Shown: positions 14,968 through 25,095, counted from the stretch's first letter. The stretch: DNA of 64,000 nt from Pseudomonas synxantha BG33R (GCF_000263715.2 NZ_CM001514.1:296936-360935), one strand, 5' to 3'. Notes: generated by a model not told the origin, from the sequence alone. Numbers and translations are program-made.

Positions 14968-17900
14968 AAGGGAGCTTCAACTTATCCGACTGGGCCCTCA
15001 AGCATCAGTCCTTCGTCTGGTACCTGATGTTCGTCGCGCTGCTGATGGGCGTGTTCTCGTATATGAACCTGGGCCGCGAGGAAGACCCCTCGTTCACCAT
15101 CAAGACCATGGTGATCCAGACCCGCTGGCCGGGCGCTACCCAGGAGGAAACCCTCAAGCAGGTCACCGATCGCATCGAGAAAAAACTCGAAGAACTCGAC
15201 TCCCTTGATTACGTGAAAAGTTATACGCGACCGGGTGAGTCCACGGTGTTCGTGTTCCTCAAGGACACCACCAGCGCCAAGGCCATTCCGGAGATCTGGT
15301 ACCAGGTTCGCAAGAAGATCGATGATATTCGCGGCACCTTCCCCCAGGGTTTGCAGGGGCCGTCGTTCAACGATGAGTTCGGTGATGTGTTCGGCTCGGT
15401 GTACGCCTTTACTGGCGACGGCTTGTCGATGCGTCAGTTGCGCGACTACGTGGAGCAGGTGCGCGCCGAAATCCGCTCGGTGCCGGGGCTGGGCAAGGTC
15501 GAGATGATCGGCCAGCAGGACGAAGTGATTTACCTGAACTTCTCCACGCGCAAACTGGCGGCATTGGGCATTGATCAACGTCAGGTCGTGCAAAGCCTGC
15601 AATCGCAGAATGCGGTAACGCCTGCCGGGGTGATCGAGGCCGGGCCGGAGCGGATTTCGGTGCGCACCTCCGGGCAGTTCGCTTCGGAGAAAGACCTGGC
15701 CAACGTCAACCTGCGCCTCAATGACCGCTTCTATCGGCTGGCGGATATCGCTGACATCAGCCGTGGCTATGTCGACCCGGCGCGGCCGATGTTCCGCTTC
15801 AATGGTAAGCCCGCCATCGGCTTGGCCATTGCCATGCAAAAGGGCGGCAATATCCAGTCGTTCGGCAAGGCGCTGCACGGGCGCATGGACGAGCTGACTG
15901 CCGACCTGCCGGTGGGCGTCGGTGTGCACAAGGTGTCTGACCAGGCCGAAGTGGTGGAAGAGGCTGTCGGCGGCTTTACCAGCGCGTTGTTCGAAGCCGT
16001 GATCATCGTGCTGGTGGTGAGCTTTATCAGCCTCGGTATGCGCGCCGGGCTGGTGGTGGCGTGCTCGATTCCGCTGGTGCTGGCGCTGGTGTTCGTGTTC
16101 ATGGAATACAGCGGCATCACCATGCAGCGGGTGTCGTTGGGTGCGTTGATCATCGCCCTCGGCCTGTTGGTGGACGATGCGATGATCACCGTGGAGATGA
16201 TGATCACGCGCCTGGAAAAAGGTGAAACCAAGGAGCAGGCCGCTACCTACGCCTATACCTCCACGGCGTTCCCGATGCTCACCGGTACGCTGGTGACCGT
16301 GGCCGGTTTCGTGCCGATTGGCCTCAATGCCAGCTCGGCGGGCGAGTACACCTTTACTCTGTTCGCGGTGATCGCCGTGGCGATGCTGGTGTCGTGGGTG
16401 GTGGCGGTACTGTTTGCGCCGGTGATCGGTGTGCATATTCTCAGCGCCAATGTGAAACCGCATAACGCCGAGCCTGGGCGCATCGGCCGCGCGTTCAATG
16501 GCGGTATGCTCTGGGCCATGCGCAACCGCTGGTGGGCCATCGGTATCACCGTGGCGCTGTTTGTGGCCTCGGTGTTTTCCATGCAGTTTGTGCAGAACCA
16601 GTTTTTCCCGTCATCGGATCGCCCGGAAATCCTGGTTGATCTGAACCTGCCGCAGAACGCCTCGATCAACGAGACGCGCAAGGCGGTTGACCGCCTCGAA
16701 GCGATCATCAAGGACGATCCGGATATCGCTCGCTGGAGCACCTACATCGGCCAGGGCGCGATCCGCTTCTACTTGCCGTTGGACCAACAACTGGAGAACC
16801 CGTACTACGCGCAGTTGGTGATCGTCAGCAAGGGCCTGGAAGAGCGCAGCGCCTTGATTGCGCGATTGCAGAAACGCCTGCGCGATGATTTTGTCGGTAT
16901 CGGCAGCTATGTACAGCCGCTGGAAATGGGCCCGCCAGTCGGGCGGCCGATCCAGTACCGCGTGTCCGGCAAAGACACCGACCAGGTGCGCAAGCACGCC
17001 ATCGAACTGGCGACCTTGCTGGACCAGAACACCCACCTGGGCGAGATCATCTACGACTGGAACGAACCGGGCAAAGTGCTGCGCGTTGATATCGCCCAGG
17101 ACAAGGCGCGGCAACTGGGGCTGTCGTCGGAAGACGTGGCGCAGTTGATGAACAGCGTGGTCAGCGGCGCGGCGGTGACCCAGGTGCACGACGATATCTA
17201 CCTGATCAATGTGGTCGGTCGCGCCGAAGATGCCGAGCGCGGTACGCCGGAAACCTTGCAGAACCTGCAGATCGTTACGCCCAACGGCACCTCGATCCCG
17301 TTGCTCGCATTTGCCACGGTGCGTTACGAGTTGGAGCAGCCGCTGGTGTGGCGTCGTGACCGCAAGCCGACGATTACCATCAAGGCCGCGGTGCGCGATG
17401 AGATGCAGCCGACCGACCTGGTCAAGCAACTGGCGCCGACCATCCAGAAATTCAGTGACGGCTTGCCGGTGGGCTACAAAGTCGCTACCGGCGGTACCGT
17501 GGAGGAAAGCGGCAAGGCCCAGGGGCCGATTGCGAGTGTGGTGCCATTGATGCTGTTCCTGATGGCCACGTTCCTGATGATCCAGTTGCACAGCGTGCAG
17601 AAAATGTTCCTGGTGGCCAGCGTTGCACCGCTGGGGTTGATCGGCGTGGTGCTGGCGTTGATCCCCACCGGTACGCCGATGGGCTTCGTAGCGATCCTGG
17701 GGATCCTGGCGCTGATCGGCATCATCATTCGTAACTCGGTGATTTTGGTGACGCAGATTCATGAGTATGAAGTGGCCGGCTACACACCGTGGGATGCGGT
17801 GGTGGAAGCCACCGAGCATCGACGTCGGCCGATTCTGCTTACGGCGGCAGCGGCGAGCCTGGGCATGATCCCGATTGCCCGGGAAGTGTTCTGGGGGCCG

Positions 17901-18029
17901 ATGGCCTACGCGATGATTGGCGGGATTATCATCGCCACGTTGCTGACGCTGCTGTTTTTGCCGGCGCTGTATGTGGCCTGGTACAAAATCCGCGAACCCA
18001 AACAAGAGCATCAGGAACAACGCGGTTAA
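14964..18029 (+). CDS. triC: RND-family efflux pump inner-membrane transporter (TriC-like)
   Basis: A 1021-residue RND proton antiporter with the usual plan: an N-terminal membrane helix, a large periplasmic loop, a helix bundle including GALIIALGLLVDDAMITVEMM with the conserved aspartate pair of helix 4, a second periplasmic loop, and a C-terminal bundle with FVAILGILALIGIIIRNSVILVTQI. MKGSFNLSDWALKHQSFVWYL is typical of the TriC/AcrB-like HAE group that pairs with two adaptors. No outer-membrane channel gene follows, so it likely borrows a TolC/OpmH-type protein encoded elsewhere. No regulator gene is adjacent. A REP doublet follows the stop. Confidence 0.88.
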   Translation: MKGSFNLSDWALKHQSFVWYLMFVALLMGVFSYMNLGREEDPSFTIKTMVIQTRWPGATQEETLKQVTDRIEKKLEELDSLDYVKSYTRPGESTVFVFLKDTTSAKAIPEIWYQVRKKIDDIRGTFPQGLQGPSFNDEFGDVFGSVYAFTGDGLSMRQLRDYVEQVRAEIRSVPGLGKVEMIGQQDEVIYLNFSTRKLAALGIDQRQVVQSLQSQNAVTPAGVIEAGPERISVRTSGQFASEKDLANVNLRLNDRFYRLADIADISRGYVDPARPMFRFNGKPAIGLAIAMQKGGNIQSFGKALHGRMDELTADLPVGVGVHKVSDQAEVVEEAVGGFTSALFEAVIIVLVVSFISLGMRAGLVVACSIPLVLALVFVFMEYSGITMQRVSLGALIIALGLLVDDAMITVEMMITRLEKGETKEQAATYAYTSTAFPMLTGTLVTVAGFVPIGLNASSAGEYTFTLFAVIAVAMLVSWVVAVLFAPVIGVHILSANVKPHNAEPGRIGRAFNGGMLWAMRNRWWAIGITVALFVASVFSMQFVQNQFFPSSDRPEILVDLNLPQNASINETRKAVDRLEAIIKDDPDIARWSTYIGQGAIRFYLPLDQQLENPYYAQLVIVSKGLEERSALIARLQKRLRDDFVGIGSYVQPLEMGPPVGRPIQYRVSGKDTDQVRKHAIELATLLDQNTHLGEIIYDWNEPGKVLRVDIAQDKARQLGLSSEDVAQLMNSVVSGAAVTQVHDDIYLINVVGRAEDAERGTPETLQNLQIVTPNGTSIPLLAFATVRYELEQPLVWRRDRKPTITIKAAVRDEMQPTDLVKQLAPTIQKFSDGLPVGYKVATGGTVEESGKAQGPIASVVPLMLFLMATFLMIQLHSVQKMFLVASVAPLGLIGVVLALIPTGTPMGFVAILGILALIGIIIRNSVILVTQIHEYEVAGYTPWDAVVEATEHRRRPILLTAAAASLGMIPIAREVFWGPMAYAMIGGIIIATLLTLLFLPALYVAWYKIREPKQEHQEQRG

Positions 18030-18033
18030 AAAT

Positions 18034-18126
18034 TTGGGAGGGGGGCTTGCTCCCGATGGCGATGGTTCAGTCAGTGCATCTGTATCTGGCCCATCGCCAT
18101 CGGGAGCAAGCCCCCTCCCACATTTG
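18034..18126. repeat. REP-type inverted pair
   Basis: TTGGGAGGGGGGCTTGCTC is mirrored by GAGCAAGCCCCCTCCCA about 60 bases on, with GATGGCGATGG/CCATCGCCATC adjoining. This is the GGGAGCAAGCCCCCTCCCAC class that recurs through the window. Confidence 0.88.
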
Positions 18127-18240
18127 GATCTTCATCTCGCTTGAGGCTGTGGGAAGCTTCCGAAAGATCCACTTGTTGCCCCGGCCACTGTCTGCATGTT
18201 TTACCCTCTCGACCTAACTTCTCCGTCCAGGTCGATTCCC

Positions 18241-20430
18241 ATGCAGTGCCTGCGCCTCGTCTTTGTGCTCTGTGCGCTTGTTCTTGCGCCCTCAGTCTTT
18301 GCCTCCACCGTGCTGGAAAACGCCCTGTGGCGCGTTGACCTCGACCCTGCAACCCTGGCGCTGCGTGTCACGCCAGCGGGGGAGGCCCCGGTACAAGCCT
18401 CCAGCGGTGTCGCCGTGCACGCTGTCAGTGCGTTGCAAGCTGATGCCGCACAGGTCTCCTGGCAATGGGACAGCGGCGCCTACCGCCTGACGGCCCGGCT
18501 TGAACAGCGCGAACTGTCCCTGTCTATCAGTGCTCGCGAGCCGGGTGAATTGGCCCTGCTGCGCCAGCCGGCCACGGCTATGGGCCAGGCGCTGATCTGG
18601 CCGTTGGCTGAAGGGCATTATGTGCCCTTTGATAACCCCGTGTGGAAGGCGTTCCTGCTTGAGCACGGCGAAGTCAATACCACCCAGGACCTGAGCTTGC
18701 CCTTGTGGGGCCTGGATCACGGGCGCTTCACGCTTAACTGGCTGCTGACCAACCCCTACAACAATCGCCTTGAATGGCAAGCGGACGGCCAGGGCCTGGC
18801 GCTGTCAGCGGTCCATGAATTCACCACCCTTGCCCCCGATGCGCCGATGACGCTACGCCTGTACCTGGGCGATGCCGACCCATTGGCCGGCGCCAAGCGT
18901 TATCGCCAATGGTTGGTGGAGCAGGGCCTTTACGAGCCGCTGGCGGACAAGCTGCGGCAAACCCCTGAGGCGGTAAAATTGCTCGGCGCCAGCCACGTTT
19001 ACCTCTGGGGCAACGGCTTGCTGACGCTGGATGATGTCCGTGATTGGCCAACGTTGATCAAACGGCTGCGCACCCATGAGCTTGGCAGGCTGCTGGACAA
19101 AGAGTCTGTCAAGGTGCTCGCACAGACAACCGCATTGAATCGTTATGAGCAAACCGTGCTGCTGCGCGGCCTCAATGCGGCCATCAACCAGAAGGCCCGA
19201 CAAGCCTGGCAAGTGGAAGAGCCCGACATGAGTCGCCTTGCCACTCGCTACGGCGAGTTGCGTAGCGAACTGGCCGTGGATTTCGCCTCAGCCTTGAGTG
19301 ATCGCCCCGAAACCTGGGGGCATTCGACTATCCAAGCCTTGCGTGACGCGGGGCTCTCGCGTCTGCTGTTGACCCTGGGTGATGGCTGGGAAGGCGGGCT
19401 CTGGCATCCCGAAAAGATTCGCGCAGGCGTGGATGCCGGGTACCTGATGGCGCCTTACGATTCGTATGAAACGGCGCTGTCGGCCAGCGAAAATCCGGAT
19501 TGGGCCACCGCCCACCTGGGCGGCAAGGCGTACCGCGACTGCGCAATCATATTGAAGAACGGCCAGCCGAAAACCGGCTTCCAGCAATCCGGCCACTACA
19601 CTGACCCGCGCTGTGTGCGACCGTTGCTGGAAGCACGGGTAAAAGCGGTGCAGGCCGCAGCCGGTTTCAATGCCTGGTTCCTCGATGCGTACGCCACCAG
19701 CATGGTCTTTGACAGCTACCGCGACGGCGCCTCCATGAGTCAGGTGCAGAATGCCCAGGGCAATATCGACGCCTCGCGCTGGCTCAACACTTCGCTAAAA
19801 CTGCCCGCAGGCTCCGAAGACGGCAACGCCATCACCGCTCAAGGCATCATGTTTGCCCATGGTATGCAAACTCCGGTGATCGGCTGGGGTGATCGGGAAA
19901 TGACCCGCGACCGGCAGTCGCCCTATTACGTCGGCAACTGGTACCCGGCGGAGCAGCCGTCGGTGTTCTTCAAGCCTGTGCCGTTGAAAGCGTCGCTGCG
20001 CACGGTGTATTTCGACCCGACGATGCGGCTGCCGTTGTATCAGGCGGTGTTCCATGGCTCGGTGATCACCACCCATCACTGGCTGTTCGACAACCTCAAG
20101 CTGAGCAATGTACGGGCTGAAAATGAACTGGCCCAACTGCTCTACAACGTACCGCCGCTGTATCACCTGAGCGCGGCGACACTCAAGGACAGGCTGCCGG
20201 TGATTCAGCGCCAGGACCGGTTCTTTCGGCCGCTGCATCAACGGTTGGGGACTCAGGCAATGACTGAGTTTCACTGGCTGACAGCGGACAAACTGTTGCA
20301 GCAAACCACCTTCGCCGATGGGACGCGGTTGGTGGCGAATTTTTCGGACGCGCAGAAAGATGGGTATGCCGGGCGCAGTGTGACGGCGCTGGTGGAGGGG
20401 GAGAAGCCGGTGGTGTATCAGGTGAAATAA
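18241..20430 (+). CDS. Secreted glycoside hydrolase, GH101/GH129-like
   Basis: A 729-residue exported protein. The ATG at 18241 begins a clean signal peptide (MQCLRLVFVLCALVLAPSVFA); the in-frame ATG at 18196 would bury it. A beta-rich N-terminal part (about 25-270) precedes a TIM-barrel-like part containing GDGWEGGLWHPEKIRAGVDAG, a segment resembling the endo-alpha-N-acetylgalactosaminidase relatives (Glyco_hydro_129/GH101). Acidic candidates include the D in FLDAYATSM near residue 480. Likely acts on alpha-linked sugars in the periplasm or outside; real substrate unknown. It is a single gene, flanked by REP units. Family placement is by pattern memory and needs profile confirmation. Confidence 0.6.
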   Translation: MQCLRLVFVLCALVLAPSVFASTVLENALWRVDLDPATLALRVTPAGEAPVQASSGVAVHAVSALQADAAQVSWQWDSGAYRLTARLEQRELSLSISAREPGELALLRQPATAMGQALIWPLAEGHYVPFDNPVWKAFLLEHGEVNTTQDLSLPLWGLDHGRFTLNWLLTNPYNNRLEWQADGQGLALSAVHEFTTLAPDAPMTLRLYLGDADPLAGAKRYRQWLVEQGLYEPLADKLRQTPEAVKLLGASHVYLWGNGLLTLDDVRDWPTLIKRLRTHELGRLLDKESVKVLAQTTALNRYEQTVLLRGLNAAINQKARQAWQVEEPDMSRLATRYGELRSELAVDFASALSDRPETWGHSTIQALRDAGLSRLLLTLGDGWEGGLWHPEKIRAGVDAGYLMAPYDSYETALSASENPDWATAHLGGKAYRDCAIILKNGQPKTGFQQSGHYTDPRCVRPLLEARVKAVQAAAGFNAWFLDAYATSMVFDSYRDGASMSQVQNAQGNIDASRWLNTSLKLPAGSEDGNAITAQGIMFAHGMQTPVIGWGDREMTRDRQSPYYVGNWYPAEQPSVFFKPVPLKASLRTVYFDPTMRLPLYQAVFHGSVITTHHWLFDNLKLSNVRAENELAQLLYNVPPLYHLSAATLKDRLPVIQRQDRFFRPLHQRLGTQAMTEFHWLTADKLLQQTTFADGTRLVANFSDAQKDGYAGRSVTALVEGEKPVVYQVK

Positions 20431-20446
20431 CGCTGCCCGTTACGGC

Positions 20447-20520
20447 GCCATCGCGGGCAAGCCCGGCTCCCACAGTGAAATGCATTCCGAATGTGGGAGC
20501 TGGCTTGCCTGCGATGAGGT
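20447..20520. repeat. REP-type inverted pair
   Basis: CATCGCGGGCAAGCCCGGCTCCCACA faces TGTGGGAGCTGGCTTGCCTGCGATG. The two halves belong to slightly different REP variants. Lies between convergent genes. Confidence 0.82.
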
Positions 20521-20539
20521 CGGTACAGGCGATGCGGCA

Positions 20540-21166
20540 CTAAATTTTACGCCACACACTCGCCAACCAAGGCTGCTGCTCCCGCGGCAACCCGGCCGGC
20601 CGGTAGTAGTGCTCCAGCTCTTCAAATCCGGCCTCGGTCAGCAAGCCCCGCCACGCTTCCAGGTCGTGATAAGAGCCATACCGCGGCCCATTCCAACCCT
20701 CCTGGTTCTCACCCCGTGGGTTGGAGCTGAACAGCACGCCTCCAGGCTTCAACGTGCCATGCAGCTGCTTGAGAACCCGCGGCAATTCCTGCTTGGGAAT
20801 ATGAAACAGCACCGCATTGGCAAACACGCCATCGAAGCGCTCGGGTGGCAGGTCCAGCTTGAGAAAATCCTGTTGCAACACCTCACAGCCGCTGTCGTCC
20901 CGCGCCATCTGCGCAAACCGCTCGGAGCCATCCAGCCCCACGGCTATATGCCCCATGCGCGTAAAAGTCTGCAAATCCCGCCCCGGCCCACAGCCGAAAT
21001 CCAGCACGGTAAACGGCGCGGGGCCCTGGATATGCCGCAGCAGCGCGTCGATGTTCTGGCTCACATCGTGATCGCGTGTGCCTTCACGAAAGTCTTCGGC
21101 CACCTTGTTGTAATGGCCCAGGGTGGTGGAGGTGATCTGGTTGAGGTCGTCGGGGGCGAGTTTCAT
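20540..21166 (-). CDS. Class I SAM-dependent methyltransferase
   Basis: A 208-residue methyltransferase. Motif I is VLDFGCGPGRDLQTF, followed by the acidic motif II loop GLDGSERFAQMAR and motif IV FDGVFANAVLFHIPKQELPRVLKQLHGTLKPGGVLF. Substrate is not evident: the short C-terminal part (EELEHYYRPAGLPREQQPWLASVWRKI) is typical of generic UbiE/biotin-type small-molecule methyltransferases. A Met four codons upstream (21178) is also possible. It stands alone, convergent with the glycoside hydrolase and divergent from a membrane protein gene. Confidence 0.85.
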   Translation of the reverse strand: MKLAPDDLNQITSTTLGHYNKVAEDFREGTRDHDVSQNIDALLRHIQGPAPFTVLDFGCGPGRDLQTFTRMGHIAVGLDGSERFAQMARDDSGCEVLQQDFLKLDLPPERFDGVFANAVLFHIPKQELPRVLKQLHGTLKPGGVLFSSNPRGENQEGWNGPRYGSYHDLEAWRGLLTEAGFEELEHYYRPAGLPREQQPWLASVWRKI

Positions 21167-21345
21167 GGCGTGGCGCACTGCTGCGGTTGAGGTCGTTGGA
21201 CTATACCCCAGGACGCGTCCGATGCAGTTGAAAGACGTTTGCCTGCTGTAGGACGGTTCGCGGTGTTTGTGCTGTCAGCATCTGACATACCGCACGGCAG
21301 GATTCTGGTTAACATCGGGCTTTACTTGAAGAGGCTTGTACATCC

Positions 21346-22449
21346 ATGGAACCGGAAAAACGTCCAACCACTGGTGAAAAAACCACTCGTAACAAAGTCG
21401 ACCAATACGCCACGAAACTCAGCAGCGGCCTGTTCTGGCTCAATGAACGCGCCTGGCCGCTGACGGTGGGGATCCTGTCGGTGGCAGGCTTGTATTTGTA
21501 CCAGTACATCCAGGTGGAAAAAGTACCCCTGAGTATTTTGTCGGCCGCCGCATTCACTGCGCTGCCGGCGATGTTCGCCATGCTGGTGTTTGTGATCGGC
21601 ATGATGGGCGCGTCGATCCTAGTGCCCACGTTCATCTTGTTCACACGCCTGAACGGCACGGGTGTGCGCCTGAGTGATCAGCTCAATCTCAGCCCGGCAT
21701 CGCCGCAGGTGACGGCGCAACATCGCCGTTTGTTGCTGCACTGGGCCGCCAGTCTGGTCGTCATGGGTATCTTTTGGATGTCCGCTGTTTACCTGTCCGT
21801 GAATGCCCAGAGCGGGCCTCTACTGACCATCAGCTGGATAGTGGCGGTCGTGCTGGCGGTTGTAGTCTACGTTGGCATCATCCTTCGCGCCCGTCCCGCC
21901 CATATTGCACTGCGTGACCTGTCCGGCGAATTCTGGCTGGCCAGTGTCGGTGCAGGTGCCGTTCAAATGCTGGTAATCCTCATGGTGACGGTGCCGGTCT
22001 CCCGGGCCTTTCGCGAGTATTCCGACAGTGCGGTGCTTTTTGCGCCGTTCATGTTTGCCGAACTGGTGGTGCTGTTCCTGGTCCAGGGATGTGCCGCTTG
22101 TCTTGTGGTGTGCATGAGGGATCATAAAAACCCGGTGGCATTCGCCTCAATGGCGGCCTTTGCGCTCATCGTCTTCCTCGGGCTGATCCCGGCAAGCGGG
22201 TCGAAGCTGGGTGGGTTGCCATTGCAAGGCTCCGCCTCCGGAGGGCGCGTGTGTACGCTGATGACCTGGTCGGACGACGCCAAGGTTCTTCGCGTGCTGG
22301 TAGACGCCGACAACCCGCAGCGCAGCGTGAAACTGCGGGTAATGGCAGACTCGGACGGCAGCTACATCGTGCGCCCCTGGCAGGCCAAGGAAAAAACCGT
22401 CAGCTTCGTGCCCCATGCCAGCGTCGCGCAGTTGGACGAATGCCCGTGA
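21346..22449 (+). CDS. Polytopic membrane protein of unknown function
   Basis: A 367-residue protein not recognised by family. It has a short charged N-terminus, about seven to eight predicted membrane helices (for example GILSVAGLYLYQYIQV, LPAMFAMLVFVIGMMGASILV, WIVAVVLAVVVYVGIIL, AFALIVFLGLIPASG) and a soluble C-terminal domain of roughly 80 residues starting near GGRVCTLMTWSDDAKVLRVLVDAD. The C-terminal domain contains two cysteines. No catalytic motif is visible. Its stop is just two bases before the stop of the convergent metI gene, leaving no room for a conventional terminator between them. Confidence 0.75.
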   Translation: MEPEKRPTTGEKTTRNKVDQYATKLSSGLFWLNERAWPLTVGILSVAGLYLYQYIQVEKVPLSILSAAAFTALPAMFAMLVFVIGMMGASILVPTFILFTRLNGTGVRLSDQLNLSPASPQVTAQHRRLLLHWAASLVVMGIFWMSAVYLSVNAQSGPLLTISWIVAVVLAVVVYVGIILRARPAHIALRDLSGEFWLASVGAGAVQMLVILMVTVPVSRAFREYSDSAVLFAPFMFAELVVLFLVQGCAACLVVCMRDHKNPVAFASMAAFALIVFLGLIPASGSKLGGLPLQGSASGGRVCTLMTWSDDAKVLRVLVDADNPQRSVKLRVMADSDGSYIVRPWQAKEKTVSFVPHASVAQLDECP

Positions 22450-22451
22450 GT

Positions 22452-23096
22452 TCAGCGTTTGTTCAATACCCGCGCCAAGCGATCCCCACTCAGTTGAATT
22501 ACCGCCACCAGCACCACCAACAACACAATCACCGTCAGCATGATCTGGGTGTCAAAGCGCTGATAGCCATAGCGGTAGGCAATGTCGCCCAGGCCACCGG
22601 CGCCAATCGCCCCGGCCATGGCCGATGAGTTGATCATGGTGACCAGCGTGATGGTGAACCCGCCGACGATCCCCGGCAGGGCTTCCGGCAGCAGCACATG
22701 CCAGATGATGTGCCAGCGCCGGCAACCCATGGCCTGCGCGGCTTCGATCAGGCCATGATCGACCTCGCGCAGGCTGACTTCAGCGATGCGTGCAAAGAAC
22801 GGTGTGGCGGCGATGGTCAGCGGCACCACGGCCGCCCATACGCCATAGGTGGTGCCGACAATCAGCCGAGTAAACGGGATCAACGCCACCATCAGGATCA
22901 GGAACGGAATGGAGCGGAACAAATTCACAAACGCCCCCAGCACGCGGTTAAGCGCCGGCGCCTGGTAGATACCGCCCTTGTCGCTGGTGACCAGGAACAC
23001 CGCCAGCGGAATGCCCACCAGTAATGCAATCAGCGACGACACACCGACCATCAACAAGGTGTCGATAGCGCCCTGTACTAAACGATCAAACCACAT
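22452..23096 (-). CDS. metI: MetI-family ABC transporter permease
   Basis: A 214-residue permease of the methionine-type ABC importer family with about five membrane helices. The coupling loop [29 protein letters not shown] is present, and [33 protein letters not shown] is the usual MetI ending. The start at 23096 ([18 protein letters not shown]) lies inside the end of metN, an eleven-base overlap; longer in-frame extensions are not family-like. It is the third gene of metQ-metN-metI. Since the unit is followed upstream by monooxygenase genes, its substrate could be an organosulfur compound rather than methionine itself. Confidence 0.9.
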   Translation of the reverse strand: MWFDRLVQGAIDTLLMVGVSSLIALLVGIPLAVFLVTSDKGGIYQAPALNRVLGAFVNLFRSIPFLILMVALIPFTRLIVGTTYGVWAAVVPLTIAATPFFARIAEVSLREVDHGLIEAAQAMGCRRWHIIWHVLLPEALPGIVGGFTITLVTMINSSAMAGAIGAGGLGDIAYRYGYQRFDTQIMLTVIVLLVVLVAVIQLSGDRLARVLNKR

Positions 23097-24201
23097 AGCC
23101 CAGCACCTCCACCCGTTGTGCCCAATTGCCGGCGCGGTTACGCAGCTCTTCGGCATTGTGCGGCGAGCCATTCACCGCCAGCAGTAATTGCCCCAAAGCG
23201 TGCCCCTGGATACGTTCCACACCGCCTTGCAGCAAACGCACGCGGCCGCCGAGGGCGCTGAACAGTGCGGCCAGGTCCGGCTCATCGGTATCGCTGCCGG
23301 TGAACTGCAAGCGCAGCACCAGCGCCGCATCAGCCGAGGTTTGTGTCGGTTGCAGGCGGCTTTGCAATTCGGGCGGCAGGCCGTGTTGCAGCGGTGCGAG
23401 CAGGGTTTTGCTGACCTCATGCTGCGGGTTGCCGAACACTTGCCACACCGGGCCTTGCTCGACGATGCGCCCGTGTTCCAGCACCACCACGCGGTCGCAG
23501 ATTTCGCGGATCACCGCCATCTCATGGGTGATCAATACGATGGTCAGGCCCAGGCGCTGGTTGATCTCACGCAGCAGGCCGAGGATCGACTGGGTGGTCT
23601 CCGGATCGAGGGCCGAGGTGGCCTCGTCGCACAGCAGAATCTCGGGGTCGTGCACCAGCGCGCGGGCGATGCCGACACGCTGTTTCTGCCCTCCGGAAAG
23701 CTGCGCCGGATACGCCTTGTGTTTGTCCTGCAGACCTACCAGCTCCAGCAGTTCATGCACCTTACGCACGCGTTGTGCCTGGGTCACCCCGGCGACCTTG
23801 AGAGGCAGCTCGACGTTCTGCCACACGGTCTTGGCCGACATCAGGTTGAAGTGCTGGAAGATCATGCCGATGCGCCGGCGCAGCGCTACCAGGTGGTCTT
23901 CATCGAAGCCGCCGATGTCCACCTGATCGATCAGCACCCGCCCGCTGCTGGGTTGTTCCAGGCGGTTAATGGTGCGGATCAGCGACGACTTGCCGGCGCC
24001 GCTGCGGCCGATGATGCCGAACACTTCGCCACGCTGGATCGCCAGGTCGATGCCTTGCAGGGCGTGCACGGTGCCGCCATAGGTTTTGCCCAGGTTGATA
24101 AAACGCACGTGGGCGCGATTGAGGTCCGGGTGCAGTTCAGTCTGCTCGGCGTCCCTGGGCGCACGGCCCAGGTCACGCAGTTGGGCGTTGGCGGCGGTCA
24201 T
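23086..24201 (-). CDS. metN: MetN-family ABC transporter ATP-binding protein
   Basis: A 371-residue ATPase of the methionine uptake family. It has Walker [11 protein letters not shown]-loop [21 protein letters not shown], signature LSGGQKQR, Walker [17 protein letters not shown] and H-loop THEM. The last about 90 residues form the NIL regulatory domain that in MetN binds methionine for feedback inhibition. The N-terminus has a roughly 30-residue extension ahead of the usual start ([12 protein letters not shown]), slightly longer than typical MetN. ATG overlaps the metQ stop (ATGA). Confidence 0.92.
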   Translation of the reverse strand: MTAANAQLRDLGRAPRDAEQTELHPDLNRAHVRFINLGKTYGGTVHALQGIDLAIQRGEVFGIIGRSGAGKSSLIRTINRLEQPSSGRVLIDQVDIGGFDEDHLVALRRRIGMIFQHFNLMSAKTVWQNVELPLKVAGVTQAQRVRKVHELLELVGLQDKHKAYPAQLSGGQKQRVGIARALVHDPEILLCDEATSALDPETTQSILGLLREINQRLGLTIVLITHEMAVIREICDRVVVLEHGRIVEQGPVWQVFGNPQHEVSKTLLAPLQHGLPPELQSRLQPTQTSADAALVLRLQFTGSDTDEPDLAALFSALGGRVRLLQGGVERIQGHALGQLLLAVNGSPHNAEELRNRAGNWAQRVEVLGYVV

Positions 24202-25016
24202 TTTTTATCTTCCCAGCCGACTTGGTAGAGCTTGCCCAGGGATTTATCCAATGCGGCACGTACCACCGGCGAGTGCTGGTAGATGTCGACGAACTTGATC
24301 ACTCGTGGGTCGGTCTTGCTCTTGGGCTGAATCACGAACTGGATCACGTACTCCGGGTGGTCGAGGCCATCGAACAGCAGCGCCGATTGCGCATCGAAGG
24401 TCTTGGACAGGCGGATATACGCCGGGTAGCCCTGCACCAGGTCAGCGTCGTCGTAGGCGCGTACCAGTTGCACCGCTTCCACCTGCAGGATCTTGAGCTT
24501 TTTGGGGTTGCTGACGATGTCTTCTTCGGTGGCCTTGTAGCCCACGCCCGGCTTGAGGGTAATCAACCCGGCCTTGGCCAGCAGTTGCAGGCCGCGCCCG
24601 CTGTTGATCGGGTCGTTGGCAATGGCCACGCTGGCGCCTTCGGGCAGGTCGTTGAAGCTTTTGTATTGCTTCGAATACAGGCCGACGTTGTTGATGATGC
24701 CCGGTGCGTAAGACACCAGGTCAAACCCGGCGGCGGCCTTGGCGTTTTCCAGGAAGGGAATGTGCTGGAAGTAGTTCACGTCGATATCGCCGGCGGCGAG
24801 GCTGACGTTGGGGGCGATCCAGTCGCTGAACTCGACCAGTTCGACTTTCAGGCCCTGTTTGCCGGCCTCTTCAACGGCCGCTTCCAGCGCAATGGCGAAG
24901 GCGGCGGTGGTGCCGATTTTCAGTGGTGGGTCGGCGGCGAAGACCGCTGTGCTGAATAAGCCGAAGGCCAGGGCCAGTGCTTTGACTGGGTGGGTGAGCA
25001 GGGTCTTTTTCATCAT
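24198..25016 (-). CDS. metQ: MetQ/NlpA-family ABC transporter substrate-binding protein
   Basis: A 272-residue periplasmic binding protein with signal peptide [31 protein letters not shown]. Family blocks are [65 protein letters not shown] and [15 protein letters not shown]. The start is one of two adjacent Met codons (25016 or 25013) downstream of a GGA-containing site; the longer in-frame frame upstream runs through a REP element and is not protein-like. It is the first gene of the metQNI unit and diverges in sequence from the MetQ-like protein at 7440, suggesting a different ligand. Confidence 0.9.
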   Translation of the reverse strand: MMKKTLLTHPVKALALAFGLFSTAVFAADPPLKIGTTAAFAIALEAAVEEAGKQGLKVELVEFSDWIAPNVSLAAGDIDVNYFQHIPFLENAKAAAGFDLVSYAPGIINNVGLYSKQYKSFNDLPEGASVAIANDPINSGRGLQLLAKAGLITLKPGVGYKATEEDIVSNPKKLKILQVEAVQLVRAYDDADLVQGYPAYIRLSKTFDAQSALLFDGLDHPEYVIQFVIQPKSKTDPRVIKFVDIYQHSPVVRAALDKSLGKLYQVGWEDKK

Positions 25017-25058
25017 CAATTTCCAGTCATAAGGTATAGGCACAAACAATGGAGATCC

Positions 25059-25090
25059 AATGTGGGAGGGAGCAAGCCCCCTCCCACATT
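25059..25090. repeat. Short REP-type hairpin
   Basis: AATGTGGGAGGG faces CCCTCCCACATT around AGCAAGCC. A compact single copy of the common REP class, placed between metQ and the upstream monooxygenase gene, where it could reduce or stabilise read-through. Confidence 0.85.
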
Positions 25091-25095
25091 CCTGA

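Noticed and set aside
14982..16463. A 493-codon minus-strand frame opposite the RND transporter
   Set aside because: His/Arg/Gln-rich antisense composition, no start signals, complete overlap with triC-like gene.
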